Below, piece after piece: positions 35,084 to 42,971 of a stretch of 64,000 bases of DNA; positions within the stretch are counted from its first letter, which is position 1; every line of letters begins with the position of its first letter. This DNA comes from Zoogloea sp. (GTDB lineage: Bacteria > Pseudomonadota > Gammaproteobacteria > Burkholderiales > Rhodocyclaceae). The stretch is taken from NCBI RefSeq assembly GCF_030157465.1, contig NZ_JAOAUU010000020.1, positions 1-64,000 on the forward strand. Direction: 5' to 3'. The notes under the pieces were generated by a model, which was given only the letters and a program-made list of their open reading frames with translations, had not been told where the DNA came from and searched no databases. Both the position numbers and the translations under genes were made by a program.

Positions 35084-35687
35084 GGGATTTGGCGTCGTCC
35101 GCAGTGCGGACGCCTGTCAGCACGTAGTTGCCGTCAATGCCGAGTTCCGGCCGCATCTGCACAGCAACAAGCAGGTCTTTTGTGGGGAAGGCGTTGCGCG
35201 ACTTGCGTGCTGAATAGGCGGAGAACTTCATGCCGAGAAAGGTGGCCACCTCTCGGTCCTTGCTCACCCGCAGCTCATATTTCAGGCGGTTCTCGATGTC
35301 CACAAAGTTACGCGGCGCTTCATCTTGCGTCGCTGCCGAAAGGAGATCGCGCATGCGCTGGATCAATTGTTCTTCCGTGGCGGGCACGGCTAGGACTTTG
35401 GTTGCGGCCTCGTTGATGCGTTCGGCCTGCGCCTGGCCGGCAAAGGCCGCCACTTGCAGTGCTACCGGGTGGTTGGTCAGGCAGAAGGCGCGATAGGCAT
35501 CCTGCCGTATGACGCCTGCAGCTAGCAGCGCCGCGGCGGCGTCGAGTACGCCGGCCTCGCTGTCGCCGATGCCGCCCAGCGCCCCGAAAAGAATGGTGGC
35601 CGGCGAGGCGGGCCATTCGTCGCTGAAGGCGGCTGAAACGAGCACGGCCCAGGCGTCGTTCTCGGTGAAGTTGAAGGTGCTCGGCAT
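34842..35687 (-). CDS. CI-type helix-turn-helix regulator
   Basis: Up to 281 residues. After an N-terminal helical domain of about 120 residues comes a segment like the phage CI repressor HTH: FVDIENRLKYELRVSKDREV, then FLGMKFSAYSARKSRNAFPT and YVLTG. The C-terminal 60 residues are Ala/Pro/Ser-rich and antisense to the gene at 34793, so the true functional part may end near residue 215. It is divergent from the XRE repressor at 35798, a Cro/CI-like layout. Confidence 0.65.
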   Translation of the reverse strand: MPSTFNFTENDAWAVLVSAAFSDEWPASPATILFGALGGIGDSEAGVLDAAAALLAAGVIRQDAYRAFCLTNHPVALQVAAFAGQAQAERINEAATKVLAVPATEEQLIQRMRDLLSAATQDEAPRNFVDIENRLKYELRVSKDREVATFLGMKFSAYSARKSRNAFPTKDLLVAVQMRPELGIDGNYVLTGVRTADDAKSLIRQRGEALAQWAPHASPTAASAPADRHQPASPAFAETARLDTSPAEPASAESPAAGGRIPPCPACPPSTVQQPAPEAAT

Positions 35688-35797
35688 GGCTGGCTCCTTG
35701 CGGGCTGGTGTGTGGTGTTGTGAAGCGTTGTGCGGGTGTATGTGGCTATTTTGGGTAAAAAATTACACATAGTCAACGCTACTAGGGGAATTTTTTT
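35688..35797. promoter_or_regulatory. Divergent immunity promoter/operator region
   Basis: A 110-bp gap between two opposed regulator genes. Its right half is AT-rich and contains inverted arms TATGTG (35739-35744) and CACATA (35766-35771). AGGGGAA gives a ribosome-binding site for the repressor at 35798. A likely switch region for lysogeny control. Confidence 0.55.
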
Positions 35798-36250
35798 ATG
35801 CACTCTCACGTGCGACTGAAAGAAGAACGGGAGCGTCTGGGATTCAGCCAAGTTGAGTTCGCGGATAGAGCCGGGACGACACGAAAAACGCTTTTCAACT
35901 GGGAGAGCGGCACCGGGGGACCGACCGCCGAGGTACTGGCTACATGGGCAGATCTAGGGGTTGATGTTCAGTACATCGTCACCGGCCAGCGCCAAGGCCA
36001 AGGAATCGGTGAATCCGCCGTGCACCAGGCGGTGATAGATGCGGTGGATCTGCTCTCACTAGGCAAAAAGGTGGATGCCGCGCAACTGGCGAAGGCCGTG
36101 GTCAAGCTGTGCGCGAGACACTCCGCGGCGGGTCTATCGGGCTCTGTTATGAGTCAGCAAACCGTTCATGGCGGCACGGCGCAGCAGTTCAATGCACCCG
36201 TAGAGGCCGTGACGGGCATGGTCATCAACAAGGGCAAAGGTAAGGCATGA
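35798..36250 (+). CDS. XRE-family phage repressor
   Basis: 150 residues. The N-terminal HTH is canonical (LKEERERLGFSQVEFADRAG, then TRKTLFNWESGTGGPTAEVL), followed by the YIVTG end typical of XRE domains and a C-terminal helical/oligomerisation region without a LexA-type peptidase. Position and orientation (opposite to the early operon) make it the best candidate for the lysogeny repressor. Confidence 0.85.
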   Translation: MHSHVRLKEERERLGFSQVEFADRAGTTRKTLFNWESGTGGPTAEVLATWADLGVDVQYIVTGQRQGQGIGESAVHQAVIDAVDLLSLGKKVDAAQLAKAVVKLCARHSAAGLSGSVMSQQTVHGGTAQQFNAPVEAVTGMVINKGKGKA

Positions 36251-36777
36251 AGGTCGAGCAACATTTCCATGCTCCGGTGACCCATGTGACTGGGATCCAA
36301 GCAGAGATGAATGATGTGTGTGCGCTCACCCATGAGGAATGGTTGAGGGAGCACCAGCAGGATCAGGAATTCATCAAGGCCACTCGCATTGCAGCAACCC
36401 GCCCGGAGCGCATCCTGCTGGAGCGGCTGATCTGCCTTGGGGTGCGACCTGAGCACGTCCGTGAGCTGTGGAGCATGCGTTTGCTGCTGCGACAGGATGA
36501 AGGTGGTCTTGTCATCAAGCGCCCGCGTTGGCTTGTGTGGGCGGGCAGTGCAGCATTCATGACTATGGCAGCGGCTTCGCTACCTCTCGCTGCGCACGCT
36601 GTTCTGTTATCGAACCGCTCACCGCTATGGTTTGTGGCTTTTGTTTTGTTCGCGGTTTGTATCGCTTGGGCCGTCTGGTGTGGCTTAAGCTTTATTCGCC
36701 CATGGCGTTTGGCGAAGCGGATGAAGCCACTTGTTGATCAGGTAAACCGCGGAGTAGGTTTGGGGAAACCAGCATGA
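36247..36777 (+). CDS. Two-helix membrane protein (accessory)
   Basis: 176 residues with a soluble N-terminal half and two membrane helices (about 98-118 WLVWAGSAAFMTMAAASLPL and 127-147 WFVAFVLFAVCIAWAVWCG). Coupled to the repressor gene by ATGA and to the next gene by a 4-bp overlap, so it should be expressed in the lysogen. Unknown function. Confidence 0.75.
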   Translation: MKVEQHFHAPVTHVTGIQAEMNDVCALTHEEWLREHQQDQEFIKATRIAATRPERILLERLICLGVRPEHVRELWSMRLLLRQDEGGLVIKRPRWLVWAGSAAFMTMAAASLPLAAHAVLLSNRSPLWFVAFVLFAVCIAWAVWCGLSFIRPWRLAKRMKPLVDQVNRGVGLGKPA

Positions 36778-37409
36778 ATACCTTGCTCAAATGTGTGCTT
36801 TTCGGACTTGTATTAAGTGTCACTGGCTGTGCGACCCAAAATCGCCAACAACTGACAAAGGACGAGTGGAAAACAGTCACACGACATACCTTCCCCGGTG
36901 TCACCAAGGATCAAGCCACCATCGCTGCCGAGCGTGTGCTTCAGCTCGCAGACGGCGACGACTTTGCAATCGTCCGCGATCAGGATGGATTGACGGCGGC
37001 ACGTAACTGGTCAATCTATTTCGTGCTCGGTTTTGTGATGGGCACCGACTACTGGAACGTGAGAGTCAAGCAGGATGATCTGGGGGCGCATGTCAGCTTT
37101 GCTGTCGGCTCGCAAGCACAACCGAGCCAAATAAGGGCTCCTGCCCGTCACCCTTTAGATGAGCGTCCGACCGTCATGGGAACGATGCCTGAAGGCACCG
37201 CCATCTACGACCTCTTCTGGTCCCGCATGGCTTACCTGCTCGGCCAGCGCGATACATGGATGAGCTGCGCCGAATCCGACGAGCGGGTGAAGGCTGGCAA
37301 GGCGTGGGGCATGAATGAGGCGCTTTGCAACAGCTTCAACGTGAAGGACGAGACGCCGGAAGGGCCGATGGTCTCGGTGCAGGATGCGACCAGGACGAGT
37401 GCCAGATGA
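36774..37409 (+). CDS. Lipoprotein (accessory)
   Basis: 211 residues with a lipoprotein signal: MNTLLKCVLFGLVLSVTGCA, lipobox SVTGC. The mature domain has no recognised family. It is part of a three-gene unit directly behind the repressor, so it may alter the lysogen envelope (lysogenic conversion or superinfection exclusion); that is inference from position. Confidence 0.78.
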   Translation: MNTLLKCVLFGLVLSVTGCATQNRQQLTKDEWKTVTRHTFPGVTKDQATIAAERVLQLADGDDFAIVRDQDGLTAARNWSIYFVLGFVMGTDYWNVRVKQDDLGAHVSFAVGSQAQPSQIRAPARHPLDERPTVMGTMPEGTAIYDLFWSRMAYLLGQRDTWMSCAESDERVKAGKAWGMNEALCNSFNVKDETPEGPMVSVQDATRTSAR

Positions 37410-38674
37410 TCTTGACGTGGCTGGCGTTGGTGTTTGTGGTGTCGGCGTTGGTCATTGCGCTTTGGATTGCCATGGGGCGCCAGGCACCTCCATCACTTGA
37501 CGGAAATTCTAGCCCCACCGCATCAGATGCACGGACAGATGGTCCGAGCGGGGAGCAGGTGCTTTATTCGACACCGATTGCACCTGGTCTGAAGATGGAG
37601 CTGTTCGCCAGGCCCCGGTCAGGCTCAAGGGCTGAAGATGAGCTGCTGTCCAACTTTCACCGCTTGGAGCGCATTGACCGCTACACGGCCGCCGACTACC
37701 TGGATGCAGAGCTTGGGCGTTCCCGCTGGTCGGTGCTGGATGAGTTTGATCGGGAGCGGTTCACGCGTCTCGCAACGCCATCGGAGGTGCTCAACCACGA
37801 GCACAAACTCGATAGCCTCAGGGCCATGTGTCGGGCGGAAAACCTAAAGGTTGGCGGCAAAAAGGCGGAGGTCATCGCCCGGCTCCTGGCTGCCAATCCC
37901 TTGCGAGTGCCCCTTGAACAGTGCAGCGCATACCGCACCCTCACAGATGCAGGGATAGCGAGGGTGGAAAGCTACTACCGCAAAGAGGAGCGCAGCTGGA
38001 ATGCCGTGGCAGCCGCCATCATTGCCGCCCTTGATCGGGATGACATTTCTGCCGTTGTCGAAATCGCTCAGCACTACAGCGAATCCTTGACCCGTCCCGT
38101 CATGGCAGTTCAAGGTGATATGGCGCGGAGCTATGTTGCGGGTATGTGGACAACTCCAGCTGAAAGCCGCGCGACTCGCATATACGCGGTGCTGATGGGC
38201 ACCATTGGTACATCCTTTCCTGGCAAGTGGTGGTTGGATAGGCAGTCGCCACAGCCCGAAGGGACGGCTGCCGACACGGAAGAAAAAGAGCGAATGAGTA
38301 AAGCGGCGTCCATCATCGTGCGAGACGGCACGCACATGGAAATCTTTGGGGTGCGCATACCTCGCGATGCAGACCAGCAGCGCGCCTTGGGCAGGCAGCT
38401 CGCGGATGATGATCTGCGCAAATTGAAAGTGATCACGACCGAGGCCGAGATCTCAGCCGGTCGAGATGGCTGCCCCTCCTGCAAAGCCTTGGAAGGCGTG
38501 TGGAACATTGATCGCGCATTTGAGGAGATGCCTCTTCCCAACGAAAATTGCGAGCGCTATCAGCGCGGCTTTAATATGCATTGCTGCGCCTCGTGGGTTC
38601 TACCGCGTAGCTACATTGACCAGTTGATATCGCCAGAGGCAGACACCGAGCCTCCGAAGCCCTTCGCCTCCTAG
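37406..38674 (+). CDS. Membrane-anchored protein with SAP-like motif (accessory)
   Basis: 422 residues starting at the ATG at 37406. An N-terminal membrane helix (about 3-22) precedes a central segment SLRAMCRAENLKVGGKKAEV with IARLLAAN, which fits a SAP DNA/RNA-binding motif. The C-terminal domain carries paired cysteines (DGCPSCKALEG and MHCCASW). Third gene of the repressor-linked accessory unit. A membrane protein with a nucleic-acid-binding motif could act on incoming phage DNA, but this is a guess. Confidence 0.7.
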   Translation: MILTWLALVFVVSALVIALWIAMGRQAPPSLDGNSSPTASDARTDGPSGEQVLYSTPIAPGLKMELFARPRSGSRAEDELLSNFHRLERIDRYTAADYLDAELGRSRWSVLDEFDRERFTRLATPSEVLNHEHKLDSLRAMCRAENLKVGGKKAEVIARLLAANPLRVPLEQCSAYRTLTDAGIARVESYYRKEERSWNAVAAAIIAALDRDDISAVVEIAQHYSESLTRPVMAVQGDMARSYVAGMWTTPAESRATRIYAVLMGTIGTSFPGKWWLDRQSPQPEGTAADTEEKERMSKAASIIVRDGTHMEIFGVRIPRDADQQRALGRQLADDDLRKLKVITTEAEISAGRDGCPSCKALEGVWNIDRAFEEMPLPNENCERYQRGFNMHCCASWVLPRSYIDQLISPEADTEPPKPFAS

Positions 38675-38692
38675 TCCCCTCCGCGCGCGCGC
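38655..38692 (+). repeat. Late-region intergenic element, copy A
   Basis: CGAAG-CCC-TTCG, then CTCC..GTCCCCTC and an alternating CG tract, ending 12 bp before the lysozyme start. Its left part overlaps the stop of the upstream gene. Shares sequence and layout with copies at 45312 and 52616. Confidence 0.7.
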
Positions 38693-38704
38693 AACACTGC
38701 GCGC

Positions 38705-39214
38705 ATGCAATCCCCGCTTACCACTTCCCCCCGCGGCCTTGAGCTGATCCGCTCGTTCGAGCGGTTCGAGCCCCAGGCCTACCTGTGCCCGGCCGGTGAA
38801 TTGACGATTGGTTACGGCCACGTCATTCGCAAGTCCGAACCGCACTTGCGCACCGCGACGCTGACCCGCGCCGAGGCGGAGGCGCTGCTGCGGGGCGACT
38901 GCCGGACCATCGAGATCTACCTCTCCGCGGTGCTGCCCGACTGGGTGCGCATCCACCACTTCGACGCGCTGGTTTCGTTCTGCTTCAACTGCGGCATCAA
39001 GGCCTTCGACGGCTCGACCCTGCGGGTCAAGCTCAGGGCCGGTGATCGCCTTGCCGCGCAGGCCAGTTTCAGCAAGTGGGTGTTCGCCAAGGGCAAGCGC
39101 TTGCGCGGGCTGGGGGTGCGTCGGGCGTGCGAGGCGATGATGTTTGCGGGGTGTTCCGACAATGCCATCGAAACCGAGCGCCGCCGGCTCGAATCCCTGA
39201 AAGGTCCGCTATGA
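38705..39214 (+). CDS. Phage lysozyme (GH24 endolysin)
   Basis: A 169-residue muramidase. The catalytic segment SFERFEPQAYLCPAGELTIG is followed by YGH. The Glu and Thr of the E-8-D-5-T triad are present and the middle Asp position reads Cys (YLCPAG), a variant seen in many phage GH24 enzymes. No signal-arrest-release helix, so export needs the holin. First gene of the late block. Confidence 0.93.
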   Translation: MQSPLTTSPRGLELIRSFERFEPQAYLCPAGELTIGYGHVIRKSEPHLRTATLTRAEAEALLRGDCRTIEIYLSAVLPDWVRIHHFDALVSFCFNCGIKAFDGSTLRVKLRAGDRLAAQASFSKWVFAKGKRLRGLGVRRACEAMMFAGCSDNAIETERRRLESLKGPL

Positions 39215-39651
39215 GCATCCGCTTTTCCGTCGTGGCCAGCTCGGCCGAGGCCCAGGACGAGGACGTCCTGATCGACGCCCACCACATTTCCACCGACCGG
39301 GAATGGTTCGAGCACCCGATCCGCACCCACCGGTTGCGCATCGGTCATAGCCTGCACCTCCTGGCCCACGTGGCCCTCGGCTTCAAGCTGCACCGGGGCG
39401 CACGGGACGAGCTGTGCATCAACGTGAGCCACGACGACCCCGGCGCCTCCCACGCCCTGCAGCTGGTGAGCGTGATCACCGCGGCCCCGGCCGGCGACGA
39501 GCTGCCCGGCGCCATCACGCTGGACGAAGCCGGCGACGCGGTGGAGTGCGACGCGGTAACAGTGCGGCCGGGCGGCAGCGCCCCCATCACCCTACTGCGG
39601 GCCAATGTGCTGGTGATTCGCGAGGTGCCGGTGGAGGTGCGCCATGGCTGA
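39211..39651 (+). CDS. Phage late protein, unknown function
   Basis: 146 residues (MSIRFSVVASSAEAQDEDVL) between lysozyme and holin genes, overlapping both. Beta-rich prediction; no signal peptide, so not an obvious Rz spanin. Function unknown. Confidence 0.7.
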   Translation: MSIRFSVVASSAEAQDEDVLIDAHHISTDREWFEHPIRTHRLRIGHSLHLLAHVALGFKLHRGARDELCINVSHDDPGASHALQLVSVITAAPAGDELPGAITLDEAGDAVECDAVTVRPGGSAPITLLRANVLVIREVPVEVRHG

Positions 39652-39871
39652 GCCGCAGACCCTGCCCGAGCCCAAGCCGGCTCGCCAGTCCAAGGTGCTG
39701 CTGTTCAACGGCGCGGCCGCGGCTGTGTCGGCGCTGCTCACCGTGGCCGACAGCTTCGAGCCCTTCCTGCCGCCCGACTTCTACAAGGCCGCGCTGGCCG
39801 TGGTGGTGGTCGTCAATGCGGTGCTGCGGATCTACACCACGCAGCCGGTGTGCATGCGGGGGGGCGAGTGA
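39644..39871 (+). CDS. Holin-like membrane protein
   Basis: 75 residues with two hydrophobic segments (about 20-38 LLFNGAAAAVSALLTVADSF and 46-65 YKAALAVVVVVNAVLRIY) and charged ends. Size, topology and place beside the lysozyme gene fit a holin. Confidence 0.78.
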   Translation: MAEPQTLPEPKPARQSKVLLFNGAAAAVSALLTVADSFEPFLPPDFYKAALAVVVVVNAVLRIYTTQPVCMRGGE

Positions 39872-40095
39872 TGTTTCGCTACTACTTCTGCGCGGCGCTG
39901 GCTCCCACCTCGGCTTTCACCTGGTACTGCGGCGCCGTGGCCGCCCATCTCGACCGCTGGCGCAGCAGCTTGACCCCGTTCTCCCGCCTGCGCTGGCGCA
40001 CGCCGGCGCTACGCGACAGCGTGCAGCGCCTCGCCCTCAACCCCACCGCATCGGCTCGCCTGTGCGGCCCGATGCTGCAGCGCGCCCGCGCCTGA
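39871..40095 (+). CDS. Small basic phage protein
   Basis: 74 residues (MFRYYFCAALAPTSAFTWYC), Arg-rich after residue 30, coupled to the holin gene (ATGA overlap). Possibly part of the lysis cassette. No family recognised. Confidence 0.6.
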   Translation: MFRYYFCAALAPTSAFTWYCGAVAAHLDRWRSSLTPFSRLRWRTPALRDSVQRLALNPTASARLCGPMLQRARA

Positions 40096-40102
40096 CCCTG
40101 CC

Positions 40103-40354
40103 ATGACCGACTTTTCCGACCGCGCCAGCGAGCGCGAAGCCGAGTTCATCGACGACGCGCTGCTCGAGCAGCGCCTTCACGACCCCTCCGCCGGCAAAAC
40201 GGTGGCCGACAGCGCAACCCACTGCGCCGGCTGCGCCCAGCCCATCAGCGAGGCCCGCCGCCAGGCCGTGCCGGGCGTGATTCTGTGTTTTGACTGTCAA
40301 GATGAAGCGGCTTGGCTCGAAGCCGCAGCGCGGCGAAATGGCAGGCCGGTATGA
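40103..40354 (+). CDS. TraR/DksA-type zinc-finger protein
   Basis: 83 residues with a four-cysteine finger: HCAGCAQPISEARRQAVPG followed by LCFDCQDE. Small TraR-like proteins of Mu-type phages bind the RNA polymerase secondary channel. Placed before the gp25/26-like genes, as in many Mu-like phages. Confidence 0.9.
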   Translation: MTDFSDRASEREAEFIDDALLEQRLHDPSAGKTVADSATHCAGCAQPISEARRQAVPGVILCFDCQDEAAWLEAAARRNGRPV

Positions 40355-40659
40355 GCATGGATCTGGAGCTGCTGAAGTTCGTCCTATCAGTGATCAACCT
40401 TGTTGCCGTGGTGTGGCTGGCCCTGTCGGGTCGCAACCGTGTGACCAAGGACGCCCTGGACGCAAAGCTGTCTGGCTTCGGCGACCGGCTGACAGCCATC
40501 GAGCGCGACCAGCGCCATGCACCGACCCACGACGATTTGAAGCGCATCCACTCGCGCCTCGACGAAGCCCTGACCGGCTTGAGCTCGGTGAACGGCAAGC
40601 TCGAAGGCACCAACAAAACGCTGGATTTGATCCACGAACACCTTTTGAACAGGGACTGA
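40351..40659 (+). CDS. DUF2730 family protein (Mu gp25-like)
   Basis: 102 residues with an N-terminal membrane helix (about 6-24 LKFVLSVINLVAVVWLALSG) and a coiled coil. Matches DUF2730 in layout and in position before the gp26/gp27 homologues. Role unknown. Confidence 0.85.
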   Translation: MSMDLELLKFVLSVINLVAVVWLALSGRNRVTKDALDAKLSGFGDRLTAIERDQRHAPTHDDLKRIHSRLDEALTGLSSVNGKLEGTNKTLDLIHEHLLNRD

Positions 40660-40661
40660 CC

Positions 40662-40955
40662 ATGAGCTACACGGACCTGCTGCGCGAGGATGCACGGCTT
40701 GTTCTTCTTCGCACGCTTTCCGAACTGCCGGCCCGGCGCGGGAACTCGTCGGTGCTGCTTTCCATCATGGATAGCCAGTATGGCCATGCCGTGTCGCGCG
40801 ACTACGTGAAAACCGAGCTGCGCTGGCTGGAAGAGCAAGGCCTGGTGAAGATCGAGGTGGCGGGTTCGGTGCTGGTGGCCACCCTCACCGAGCGTGGCGA
40901 GGATGTGGCCGGCGGCCGCGCCCGCGTGGATGGCGTGAAGCGGCCTGGAGCCTGA
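40662..40955 (+). CDS. Mu gp26-like small phage protein
   Basis: 97 residues: LREDARLVLLRTLSELPARR, SRDYVKTELRWLEEQGLVKI and a beta wing (GSVLVATLTERG) give a winged-helix fold. This gene always sits between gp25 and gp27 homologues in Mu-like phages; it may help packaging initiation. Confidence 0.85.
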   Translation: MSYTDLLREDARLVLLRTLSELPARRGNSSVLLSIMDSQYGHAVSRDYVKTELRWLEEQGLVKIEVAGSVLVATLTERGEDVAGGRARVDGVKRPGA

Positions 40956-40956
40956 C

Positions 40957-41514
40957 ATGGGCCGCAAAAGCTCAATTGACCAGCGCTCGGAAGACTTCCG
41001 CAAGCATGTGTTTCAGCGCCTGCGCGAAAACCGTCTGACACTCGACGCGTTGCGGGCCGAGCTCGAGGATGAGTTCCCCGACGAACCGACGCCCAGCCGG
41101 TCGGCCCTTGGCCGATTTGCTCAGTCCGTGGATGACATCGTCGCCCATGAACGCGAGATGGCGGTGTGCGCCGAGGCGCTGGTTTCTGAATTGGGCGAGG
41201 ACTTCGACGCCAAGAGCGGTGCGCTGCTGGCCCAGGCCGTGACCACCCTGACCAGCAAGTACGCGATGCGCCAGATCCGCGACAACACGGAGATGGAAAT
41301 TGGCGACGTGCTCGATCTCGCCCGCGCGGCCAAAGCGGCTCAGGAGGCGCGCTCGCTCAACCTGAAAGAGCGCCGCGAGGTGGAACGCCTGGCACGCGAA
41401 AGGCTGCTGGCCGAGCAGAAGGAAAAGCTCGCCGACATGGAGAAAAAGGGCGGCCGCCGGTTCGACGCCGAAACCCTGCGCATCGTGCGCGAAGAGATCT
41501 ACGGCATCGTATGA
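40957..41514 (+). CDS. Terminase small subunit (Mu gp27-like, DUF3486)
   Basis: 185 residues: MGRKSSIDQRSEDFRKHVFQ and TPSRSALGRFAQSVDDIV carry the DUF3486 pattern; the C-terminus is helical. Recognises phage DNA and loads the large subunit. Coupled to it by ATGA. Confidence 0.9.
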   Translation: MGRKSSIDQRSEDFRKHVFQRLRENRLTLDALRAELEDEFPDEPTPSRSALGRFAQSVDDIVAHEREMAVCAEALVSELGEDFDAKSGALLAQAVTTLTSKYAMRQIRDNTEMEIGDVLDLARAAKAAQEARSLNLKERREVERLARERLLAEQKEKLADMEKKGGRRFDAETLRIVREEIYGIV

Positions 41515-42893
41515 GCACGCCTGCCGTTCCCCTTTATGGCTATCAGCGCAGATGGCTGGCCGACAAGAGCCGCTTCAAGATCGGCATGTTTGCCCGCCAG
41601 ACGGGCAAGACCTTCACCACCACGCTGGAGGTGGTCGACGATTGCTTCGAGGCCGAAGCGATGGGCGGTCGGACACGCTGGGTGATCCTCTCCCGCGGCG
41701 AACGCCAAGCGAAAGAGGCGATCGAGGAAGGCGTGAAGAAGCACTGCAAGGCCTACAGCCTGGGCATCCAGATCGTCGAGGGCGAGTTCAAGGGCGAATC
41801 CGGCGAGCGTTACACCATGCTCGACGTGACCCTTCCGGGTGGATCAAAGATCACGGCGCTGCCGGCCAACCCGGATACGGCGCGCGGCTTCTCGGCCAAC
41901 GTGTTCCTGGACGAGTTCGCCTTTCATGCCGACAGCCGCAAGATCTGGACGGCCCTGTTCCCGGTCATCTCCAACGGCTGGAAGCTGCGCGTCACCAGCA
42001 CGCCGAACGGCAAGGGCAACAAGTTCTACGAGCTGATGACCGACAAGGCGCTGGCCGGTGTGTGGTCGCGGCACCTGGTGGATATCTACAAGGCCGTGGC
42101 GGATGGCCTGCCGCGCAACGTCGATGAGATGCGCCTGGCGCTGAACGATGAAGATGCCTGGAAGCAGGAATTCGAGCTGGGCTGGCTCGACGAGGCTTCG
42201 GCCTGGATCTCGTTCGAGCTGATCGACGGTGTCGAGCACGACCACGCCGGCCAGCCGGACGGCTACACCGGCGGGCCGTGCTTTGTAGGTGTGGACATTG
42301 CCGCCCGCAATGACTTGTTCGTGATCTGGGTTGTCGAGATGGTGGGCGACGTGGCCTGGACGCGGGAGATCATCACCCGCAAGCGCATCAAGTTTGCCGA
42401 GCAGGATGCACTGCTGGATGACGTGTTTCTGCGCTACCGGGTGCTGCGCTGCTGCATGGACCAGACCGGCATGGGCGAAAAGCCCGTGGAGGACGCCAAG
42501 CGCCGTCACGGGGAGATGCGTGTCGAGGGTGTGTTGTTCTCCGGGCCCAGCAAGCTGACCCTGGCTACACGGGGCAAAGAGGCTTTCGAGGATCGCAAGA
42601 TCCGGATACCGCTGGGCGACCGTGAGCTGCGCGCCGATCTCCACAAGCTTCAAAAAATCACCAGCCCCACCGGCGCCCCGCGATTTGTCGCGGACTCCGA
42701 CGAGGCCGGGCACGCGGACAGAGCCTGGGCGTGCTTTCTCGCGCTGAATGCAGCGAGCGGCGAAGTGCAACCCGCTGCCGGCGCCACCGTCGAGGCCGCC
42801 AAATCCACTTACGACCCCCAATCCCTCACCGACCGGCAGCAGCGCGGCGTTTTGCTCAGCCGCCCCTACAGGCCGTTTTTCCGGCGGGGATAG
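41511..42893 (+). CDS. Terminase large subunit (Mu gp28-like)
   Basis: 460 residues. Packaging ATPase with a Walker A-like ARQTGKT (residues 28-34), Walker B NVFLDEF (130-136) and a C-terminal RNase H-like nuclease whose first acidic residue lies in FVGVDIAARND. It pumps DNA into the prohead, cutting within host DNA for headful packaging as in Mu. Confidence 0.95.
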   Translation: MSTPAVPLYGYQRRWLADKSRFKIGMFARQTGKTFTTTLEVVDDCFEAEAMGGRTRWVILSRGERQAKEAIEEGVKKHCKAYSLGIQIVEGEFKGESGERYTMLDVTLPGGSKITALPANPDTARGFSANVFLDEFAFHADSRKIWTALFPVISNGWKLRVTSTPNGKGNKFYELMTDKALAGVWSRHLVDIYKAVADGLPRNVDEMRLALNDEDAWKQEFELGWLDEASAWISFELIDGVEHDHAGQPDGYTGGPCFVGVDIAARNDLFVIWVVEMVGDVAWTREIITRKRIKFAEQDALLDDVFLRYRVLRCCMDQTGMGEKPVEDAKRRHGEMRVEGVLFSGPSKLTLATRGKEAFEDRKIRIPLGDRELRADLHKLQKITSPTGAPRFVADSDEAGHADRAWACFLALNAASGEVQPAAGATVEAAKSTYDPQSLTDRQQRGVLLSRPYRPFFRRG

Positions 42894-42971
42894 GTCCGAG
42901 CGGTGCGGCACCGCTTGCCACCCGGTTTATAAACCCCTGTAAATCGCTTGCCGGGGATTTCTGGAGCCATG

